DNA from: Nitrospinota bacterium | Lineage (GTDB): Bacteria; Nitrospinota_A; UBA7883; JACRLM01 | Direction of reading: 5' to 3' | Length of the DNA stretch: 6,727 nucleotides | NCBI GenBank assembly: GCA_015231995.1 | Contig: JADGAO010000185.1 | Location: forward strand, 1 to 6,727 | Part shown: positions 1 to 4,366 of the stretch, in pieces | Numbering within the stretch: position 1 is the stretch's first letter | Layout of the letters: every line of letters starts with the position of its first letter | Made by a program: the position numbers and the translations under genes | The notes under the pieces: generated by a model | Database searches by the model: none | Told to the model about the DNA's origin: nothing | The model's input: only the letters and a program-made list of their open reading frames with translations

Positions 1-352
1 TGGTTCGTCCGTAAGGGGTAGGGGCGGTGGGGCTGGCAGTCTGGCTGGATACGAAAATAAACTTCGCCCCGATATTATTAGCGGCATTATTTAGCCGTTG
101 CGCCGCCATCGTTTCGCTATTTTCATTCAAAGCAGAATCGTTGGAGGTATTGGCCGCAAGATGGATAACCGCGCCGGTTCCGGAAGGAAGCTCTAAATGC
201 TTGGTTGACGACAAATCAAACGGAATCCAGTGATCTTCAAGCGAATCCAGTTTATGTCGTGACAATGCGACAACCGCATGGCCGCGCTTGCGCGCCAAAG
301 ATGACAGAGTTTGACCTATGTAACCCGTGGCCCCAGTGATGGCAATGCGCAC
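1..352 (-). CDS. NAD(P)-dependent epimerase/dehydratase (extended SDR), N-terminal part, cut by window edge
   Basis: Only the first 117 codons are present; the frame runs off the left edge. Read from GTG at 352, the protein opens with a Rossmann nucleotide-binding motif, GATGYIG, at residues 7-13. It continues with AVIHLAANTS (about 61-70) and FIFVSSQTAS (about 99-108), the strand and Ser region of the SDR active site. The final visible residues PYGRT (113-117) begin what should be the YxxxK catalytic motif. This is the layout of NAD-dependent sugar-nucleotide epimerases, dehydratases and reductases. Substrate cannot be told from this part. I chose the GTG start because AGGGA (359-363) lies 6 nt upstream and the Rossmann motif begins at the usual distance from it. 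The gene follows the methyltransferase after 117 bp, so it may have its own promoter or be read through from the operon. Its place in the locus suggests a late step in nucleotide-sugar or lipid-linked sugar modification (inference). Confidence 0.85.
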   Translation of the reverse strand, partial: MRIAITGATGYIGQTLSSLARKRGHAVVALSRHKLDSLEDHWIPFDLSSTKHLELPSGTGAVIHLAANTSNDSALNENSETMAAQRLNNAANNIGAKFIFVSSQTASPTAPTPYGRT

Positions 353-469
353 TAGTTGTCCCTGGCTAAAAACATGAAGGCATTGGTAAATTAAACGGGA
401 AAGCCTTTATTCTGTTAGGAAACAGCTGGTTTTGATAGATTGTTTTTTTCGCTGATATGCGTTCGAGAG
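353..469. other. Intergenic gap between methyltransferase and SDR gene
   Basis: This 117-bp stretch is AT-rich and holds no gene I can support. There is a small perfect inverted repeat, CTGTT-AGGA-AACAG (412-425), and a looser AAGGC/GCCTT pair (about 377-406) with a long loop that is followed by five T on the minus strand. Neither has a strong stem next to a clear U-run, so I do not call a terminator. I see no convincing -35/-10 pair. Confidence 0.5.
359..363 (-). promoter_or_regulatory. Shine-Dalgarno site for the left-edge SDR gene
   Basis: AGGGA on the minus strand, 6 nt ahead of the GTG start at 352. It decides the choice of a GTG start, because the ATG upstream in the same gap is out of frame. 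Confidence 0.6.
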
Positions 470-1264
470 TCATATCGCCACCTTACGAATAACAATTATA
501 TGGTGCAGAGCTAACCATCTGTTAAGCGGTGAAATAATATTTTCCAGCAATCCAATGATCCCAGTGAATGAGTCCGGTAGAAGTTGGCGGAAATTCAAGC
601 CGCCGGATAGCAAGTATTTCAAATAATTTCCGGCAAGCTCCTGATGCGTGATTTCAAGCGATGGATGCTTTTGTTCAAAGCGGTCTCTGTCGCGGATGAA
701 AACTATATAGCTGAGAGCTTGATTGGCTCCGTTCATCGGCCCTGTGGCTGGTGTTTCCCAAGACGGGTAGGTTTTATCGAAGCCCTCGGTGCGAAATAGC
801 CGTTTGTATAGAAAAGTCGCAAATGGCCCATAGTATGGTTCAAGCAAGATCGCGCCCCCCCCCGGAGCTAATACACGATCAAGCTCGTGGAAAAATTGAT
901 CGGGGCGCGGAAAGTGATGGAAACAGTTCTGCCCATAAATTACCCTAACCGATTTGTCTGGGAAACCCATCGCCTCCGCATTAATCACCCGATCCAAATT
1001 GGGAGCCGGTACCACATCTGTCGCCAACACTTCAGGGTAAGAATCGCGCATCGGCGAGACGCCGGATCCCAGCTCGACTTCGATACCATTGCCGGAAAAA
1101 TACTGGCGATCGAGTCTCCTGAATAAATGATGAAACTCGGTGAAAACCTCTCGCAACATGCGCTTTTTTTCAAACATTTTGCGATGCAGTTCCAGGCGGT
1201 TCGCTCCGTCCACATCCATACCATCCAGAAGTGGGTCGCGTAAAATGTCAATCAGGGCTCTCAT
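470..1264 (-). CDS. Class I SAM-dependent methyltransferase (Methyltransf_11-like)
   Basis: The 264-residue protein carries the class I methyltransferase signatures in order. Motif I VELGSG at residues 63-68 binds S-adenosylmethionine, and ATDVV at 81-85 supplies the acidic residue that follows it. NCFHHFPRPDQFF at 113-125 is the usual motif II region, and RVLAPGGGAILLEP at 130-143 is motif III. The C-terminal third has a hydrophobic stretch (about 234-262) that might contact the membrane or a lipid-linked substrate, but this is not a clear transmembrane helix. The acceptor is unknown; the locus suggests methylation of a sugar or lipid-linked glycan (inference). The ATG overlaps the stop of the GT2 gene as ATGA, and AAAGGGG (1271-1277) sits 6 nt upstream, so the start is well supported and the two genes are probably translationally coupled. 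An oddity is a nine-G run that encodes the glycines of motif III. Confidence 0.88.
   Translation of the reverse strand: MRALIDILRDPLLDGMDVDGANRLELHRKMFEKKRMLREVFTEFHHLFRRLDRQYFSGNGIEVELGSGVSPMRDSYPEVLATDVVPAPNLDRVINAEAMGFPDKSVRVIYGQNCFHHFPRPDQFFHELDRVLAPGGGAILLEPYYGPFATFLYKRLFRTEGFDKTYPSWETPATGPMNGANQALSYIVFIRDRDRFEQKHPSLEITHQELAGNYLKYLLSGGLNFRQLLPDSFTGIIGLLENIISPLNRWLALHHIIVIRKVAI
855..863 (-). repeat. Nine-base G homopolymer inside the methyltransferase gene
   Basis: The plus strand shows nine consecutive C, which are nine G on the coding strand. They encode part of Pro-Gly-Gly-Gly at residues 134-137. At nine bases the gene is in frame and motif III is intact. Losing one G moves the frame to a TGA at 733-735; gaining one leads to a TGA at 840-842, five codons past the tract. 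The length makes it a candidate slipped-strand site. Confidence 0.9.
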
Positions 1265-2304
1265 TTTTCACCCCTTTGAGCCATAATGCGGCGAGCGCGA
1301 AGGCCTGCGTGTCTTGGCCTGCGCGGGACTGAGGCGATATCATAGCCAAGAAACGCCAATATCAGTTGCATGCCCATAAGAATGGGCAAAGCGGCCAGCA
1401 TGACCGTGCCTGGCGATGTGGTGACGCCTTCACGGGCCGATTCAAGCCAGCGATATCCGCCAAACCCAGAGCCAGCCACCAGCAGAGCCAACCCCAACGG
1501 CAACTCCAGCGAAGCTAATGACATATCCCGTAAATAGTAGTTATAGATAATCCGCTTCATGAAATTCCGCGCATGTTTGACAAGGAACTCCCCGACTATT
1601 TTTGAAATCTTAAGGTTGCTCACTTCATCCCCGTATTTTGCGTCCATGGGCACGTCAACAACAACTGCGCGCAAGGTGTTAAGCCTGAACAGAATGTCCG
1701 TTTCAAAAAAATATCGTTGGCTGATTTTAGAAAAAGGCAAAAGCCTGGCGACATCGGTATGGATGGCCGTATAGCCGTTGGTGGGATCAAATAAGTCCCA
1801 ATAACCTGTCGACAGCTTGGACATCAGCGACAAAGCCGCATTGCCATACAGGCGAGCCTTGGGCATAACGCGAATCTCTTCAAGATTGAAAAATCGGTTA
1901 CCTTTGGTGTAATCAGCATCTCCAGCCAGGATTGGTTCGATAAAGTTGGGAATGAGGCTTGGATCCATCTGCCCGTCCCCATCCACTTTGACTATTATTT
2001 CCGCGCCGTCTGCGATAGCGGCGCGATAACCAGCCATCACTGCGCCACCAACGCCCTGGTTGCTCTCGCTATAAAGAACCCTGACACGTTTGTCTGAACA
2101 ATGTTCCTCCACATATTTCCCGGAGCCGTTTGGGCAGGCGTCATCAACAACATAGATTCGCCACACCTCATCGCCGATGCCAGCGATAACTTTAAGAACG
2201 CTCTGCGTTACTTTATAGCATGGGATAACGACAGCTATGAGGCTGTTTAGGGGATTGTCAGGCGCGGTTTGAGAGTTTCCGTAGCGTGATGTGTCAATAT
2301 TCAT
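1261..2304 (-). CDS. Family 2 glycosyltransferase, membrane-anchored (dolichyl/undecaprenyl-phosphate sugar synthase type)
   Basis: The 347-residue protein has a complete GT-A catalytic domain. AVVIPCY (24-30) is the first nucleotide-binding strand, followed by VVDD (52-55), NQGVGGA (82-88) and KVDGDGQMDP (106-115), which holds the DxD metal/nucleotide-sugar motif (D108, D110). DPTNGYTA (173-180) and FFETD (199-203) match the acceptor and catalytic-base regions of the DPM1-like subfamily. Two hydrophobic segments follow, about 267-284 and 299-320, and the protein ends with YDIASVPRRP and a basic tail, usual for this group. It probably transfers a sugar from a nucleotide donor to a polyprenyl phosphate or glycolipid at the inner face of the cytoplasmic membrane (inference from family). 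The start ATG overlaps the stop of the preceding stub by one base (TAATG). GGAG (2315-2318) lies 10 nt upstream. The stop overlaps the methyltransferase start. Confidence 0.9.
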   Translation of the reverse strand: MNIDTSRYGNSQTAPDNPLNSLIAVVIPCYKVTQSVLKVIAGIGDEVWRIYVVDDACPNGSGKYVEEHCSDKRVRVLYSESNQGVGGAVMAGYRAAIADGAEIIVKVDGDGQMDPSLIPNFIEPILAGDADYTKGNRFFNLEEIRVMPKARLYGNAALSLMSKLSTGYWDLFDPTNGYTAIHTDVARLLPFSKISQRYFFETDILFRLNTLRAVVVDVPMDAKYGDEVSNLKISKIVGEFLVKHARNFMKRIIYNYYLRDMSLASLELPLGLALLVAGSGFGGYRWLESAREGVTTSPGTVMLAALPILMGMQLILAFLGYDIASVPRRPRHAGLRARRIMAQRGEK

Positions 2305-2311
2305 TATGTAT

Positions 2312-2370
2312 TGGCTCCAGCTTCCTTGTGGGCTCGAGCCAAACAGTTATTGATATGGCTCCGGCTTCGA
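2312..2370. repeat. Pair of imperfect direct repeats
   Basis: TGGCTCCAGCTTC at 2312-2324 recurs as TGGCTCCGGCTTC at 2357-2369, one mismatch in 13, with starts 45 bp apart. The pair brackets the ten-base palindrome. Together with the neighbouring inverted repeats it makes a compact repeat patch between the GT2 remnant and the intact GT2 gene, possibly the scar of a deletion or of a small inserted element. Confidence 0.6.
2331..2340. repeat. Ten-base perfect palindrome
   Basis: GGCTCGAGCC, self-complementary, 20 bp from the hairpin at 2361-2375 and sharing the words GGCT and CGAGCC with it. It falls in the unrecognised 3' part of the GT2 remnant. Confidence 0.75.
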
Positions 2371-2375
2371 GCCGG
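2361..2375. repeat. Perfect inverted repeat, 6-bp stem with 3-nt loop
   Basis: CCGGCT-TCG-AGCCGG on the plus strand. It lies exactly where the GT2 remnant loses its family likeness. It can form a short GC-rich hairpin in RNA from either strand, but no T-run follows on the minus strand, so it is not a typical terminator. Confidence 0.8.
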
Positions 2376-2542
2376 TGCTATTTCTTTAACGCCGCGGCTA
2401 AGCGATACGCCCACGGTATTGTCGCTGGAGTATCCATCTGCCACTAACCCATCACAATCGTCTAATTCCTTTTTTATCCTAGATATTACATCCCTATAGC
2501 TTTCTCTTCGTTGAGGGTCGGGATGACGACTAATATTCTTCT

Positions 2543-3247
2543 TCAAGACTTAACCCCGTCGATCCGTTTCAACACAGTATCAAGGTTATCGGCATTCTCG
2601 ATTCCAATCCAGAAGTCCTCTATTTTATAGGCGCCCACCTTTTCTCCGCGGCTTAGGAAGCTATTGATCAAATCTGGCATTGTGAAATATTCGTTATCAG
2701 GAATAAAACGAATCGAGCCGCTCTTCATAACATAAATACCGGAACTGATGCTATAACTGGTTTCCGGCTTTTCTATAATCCGGTTTATCTGGCCGTCGCT
2801 GACATCCAGCACGCCAAAACTGCTTTTCTCTATTTTCTCCACATAGCCGACCACCAGGTCATATTTATGTTCATTGGCGAACATGACCATGTTCTCAAAA
2901 TTAAGTTCCGTATATATATCCCCGTTAATAAGGAAGATATATTCATCGTCAACAAACTCTTTTCTCATAAGGGTAAGCGGACCCGCTGTTCCCAGCGGCT
3001 TTTCTTCGTGGAAATATTTTATCTTCACGCCGAACCGGCTTCCATCCCCAAAGTATGCCCGTACCAGTTCCGCCTGATACCCCGTCGAAATAAGAAAAGA
3101 AGTGATATTGCTTTTTTTGAAGCGGTTAATCAGGTGTAAAAGTATCGGATCCTCGCCAATAGGCAAAAGAGGCTTGGGGATGACAAAAGAAAATGGGCGA
3201 AGGCGCGTGCCCTTTCCTCCTGCTAAAATGACGACTTTTTTCAACAT
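2543..3247 (-). CDS. Sugar-1-phosphate nucleotidyltransferase (NDP-sugar pyrophosphorylase family)
   Basis: The 234-residue protein is a short, single-domain member of the family. It has the signature LAGGKGTRLRP at residues 8-18, PKPLLPI at 24-30 (K25), GTAGP at 86-90, NGD at 108-110 (D110, metal ligand) and EKP at 159-161. Such enzymes join a sugar 1-phosphate and an NTP to give an NDP-sugar and pyrophosphate in the cytoplasm. The dehydratase gene 18 bp upstream is of a type that often uses GDP-sugars, and short nucleotidyltransferases of this kind (PtmE-like or heptose guanylyltransferase-like) are found beside it in legionaminate-type clusters, so GTP is a plausible donor (inference). An oddity is FWIGIENADNL at about 212-222, where the family normally has WxDIG: the second metal-binding Asp appears to be Gly215. 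The ATG has no strong Shine-Dalgarno site. The stop overlaps the TTG start of the GT2 remnant. Confidence 0.88.
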   Translation of the reverse strand: MLKKVVILAGGKGTRLRPFSFVIPKPLLPIGEDPILLHLINRFKKSNITSFLISTGYQAELVRAYFGDGSRFGVKIKYFHEEKPLGTAGPLTLMRKEFVDDEYIFLINGDIYTELNFENMVMFANEHKYDLVVGYVEKIEKSSFGVLDVSDGQINRIIEKPETSYSISSGIYVMKSGSIRFIPDNEYFTMPDLINSFLSRGEKVGAYKIEDFWIGIENADNLDTVLKRIDGVKS

Positions 3248-3265
3248 TGCTGGATTGATTGAAGG

Positions 3266-4237
3266 TTAGACGTTGTAGAGGTCATGTTTATATGCGCCCT
3301 GATTGTCGGTGAGCCATTCGATGGTCTCGGTCAACCCTTTGTTCAAATCATATTTCGGGGACCAGCCAGTCGCATTGCATAGCTTTGTGTTGTCGCAGAA
3401 CAGGCGCTCGACTTCGCTTTGAGCGGGACGCACACGCTGGCTGTCGCAGACGATTTCGACTTCCGTTTTCATCAGGCGGGCGATCGTATGGACAAGGTCG
3501 CGGATCGATATTTCGTTCATCATTCCGATATTGACGTACTCGCCATTAAACTTATCCTGCCCAGCTATTTCCAAAAAGCCGGAGACAGCGTCTTTGACGA
3601 ATGTAAGGTCCCGCGTGGGGTCTATATTGCCAAGGTTGAGTTTTTTCCTCCCGTTCAGGATTTGAATTATGACGCTTGGGATTATGGCGCGGGCGGATTG
3701 CCGTGGGCCGTAAATATTGAATGGCCTGGCTATTTTCACCGGAAGGGCGAACGACCTGAAATAGCTTACCGCAAGGTTATCAGCGCCGATCTTTGTAGCC
3801 GAATAGGGGGATTGTCCGACCATCGGATGTTTTTCATCAATCGGCGCATACTGGGCGGTTCCATAGGTTTCGCTGGTCGACGTTACGACCACATTATTCG
3901 TCCCCAAAACTTTCGCGCTTTGCAGGACGTTATAGGCTCCCTCGACGTTGGTTTTAACATACGCCAGTGGAGAGACGTATGAATAGGGGATCCCGATCAA
4001 CGCCGCCAGATGAAAAACAGTGTCTACACCCTTCATCGCGGCGTAAACCGAGTCATAATCCCGGATATCGCCGGATATAACCTCGATATCTTTTTTACAG
4101 GGCGATGACTCCAGCCAGCCCCAATCGTTTTTGAAATTATAGTGAGTGAACGCTCTGACCTGATAGCCAAGCTCGACGCATCTTTCGGTAAGGTGCGAGC
4201 CTGCAAAACCAGCCGCTCCAGTCACCAACACTTTCAT
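3266..4237 (-). CDS. LegB-like NAD-dependent sugar-nucleotide 4,6-dehydratase (extended SDR)
   Basis: The 323-residue length is usual for this group. The Rossmann motif is GAAGFAG (7-13), with Ala where Ile is commoner. VFHLAALIGIPYSY begins at 74. TSTSETYG (119-126) contains the Thr-Ser-Glu triad of GDP-mannose 4,6-dehydratase-type enzymes, where Glu (E123) is the acid/base for water removal. The catalytic YxxxK is Y145-K149 in SPYSATKIGAD. ARPFNIYGPRQ (170-180), DPTRDLTFVKD (206-216) and RVRPAQSEVERL (268-279) form the nucleotide-sugar pocket. The overall pattern is that of the LegB / EDH_00030-like family, known from legionaminic acid synthesis in Campylobacter, where it converts GDP-GlcNAc to the 4-keto-6-deoxy sugar. 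The exact substrate here is inferred. A simple epimerase is the main alternative, but the SE pair favours dehydration. The start ATG has only a distant purine run (GGGGA, 12 nt upstream). It leads the tightly packed block down to the methyltransferase. Confidence 0.87.
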   Translation of the reverse strand: MKVLVTGAAGFAGSHLTERCVELGYQVRAFTHYNFKNDWGWLESSPCKKDIEVISGDIRDYDSVYAAMKGVDTVFHLAALIGIPYSYVSPLAYVKTNVEGAYNVLQSAKVLGTNNVVVTSTSETYGTAQYAPIDEKHPMVGQSPYSATKIGADNLAVSYFRSFALPVKIARPFNIYGPRQSARAIIPSVIIQILNGRKKLNLGNIDPTRDLTFVKDAVSGFLEIAGQDKFNGEYVNIGMMNEISIRDLVHTIARLMKTEVEIVCDSQRVRPAQSEVERLFCDNTKLCNATGWSPKYDLNKGLTETIEWLTDNQGAYKHDLYNV

Positions 4238-4366
4238 TGAATCGAGCTATCCCCGCAAAAATCAACTTAAGAATTCTACGTTATGACGATGTGATTTGCC
4301 AGTAAATATTCAAAAACAATGCTATACGGGATTTGGCGAGGTTTGCGCAGGGGAGGGGAGCGACGC
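4238..4366. other. 129-bp gap between membrane transferase and dehydratase genes
   Basis: No gene can be supported here. The half next to the dehydratase is AT-rich and holds the weak promoter candidate. The half next to the transferase stop is C-rich on the minus strand. A short GAGC/GCTC pair (4358-4368) touches the stop codon, but it has no following T-run and is not a convincing terminator. Confidence 0.5.
4273..4301 (-). promoter_or_regulatory. Candidate sigma70-type promoter ahead of the dehydratase gene
   Basis: On the minus strand, TGGCAA (4296-4301) and TAGAAT (4273-4278) are separated by 17 bp. The -10 matches TATAAT at five of six places; the -35 is poor (three of six). The -10 lies about 35 nt ahead of the ATG at 4237. 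The gap between genes is AT-rich here, unlike the tight spacing downstream, so a start point for the 4237-to-470 block is plausible but unproven. Confidence 0.3.

Larger units (their letters stand above)
2304..2546 (-). pseudogene. Truncated, frameshifted remnant of a second family 2 glycosyltransferase
   Basis: The open frame of 80 codons begins at a TTG that overlaps the nucleotidyltransferase stop (TTGA). Residues 18-53 or so read DVISRIKKELDDCD, then VADGYSSDNTV, then SRGVKEI, which is the start of a GT2 domain. The expected first strand is missing from this frame but present in the next one: between about 2540 and 2494 that other frame reads ILVVIPTLNEEKAIG and then hits ATG-TAA. One extra G in the GGG at 2492-2494 would join the two pieces. 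One base less near 2534-2541 would join the TTG start to them. So the 80-residue frame survives through two opposite shifts. After GVKEI, GT2 likeness stops at the palindrome at 2361-2375, and the rest is unlike the family. The DxD, acceptor and membrane regions are all absent, so I do not expect activity. It may still act as a translational bridge between its neighbours. Confidence 0.75.

Noticed and set aside
27..233. 68-codon plus-strand open frame at the left edge
   Set aside because: It is opposite the minus-strand SDR gene, whose Rossmann and active-site motifs are unmistakable.
377..425. Possible rho-independent terminator after the methyltransferase
   Set aside because: The two inverted repeats are only 5 bp each; one has a loop of about 20 nt and the other no T-run on the transcribed side.
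3112..3118. Seven-A run (minus strand) in the nucleotidyltransferase as a frameshift site
   Set aside because: The frame is intact on both sides, it encodes an ordinary Phe-Lys-Lys-Ser stretch, and no stimulatory structure or alternative product is evident.
3419..3982. 187-codon open frame on the plus strand opposite the dehydratase
   Set aside because: It lies wholly antisense to a gene with clear SDR motifs, shows no recognisable domain, and has the look of a codon-bias shadow.
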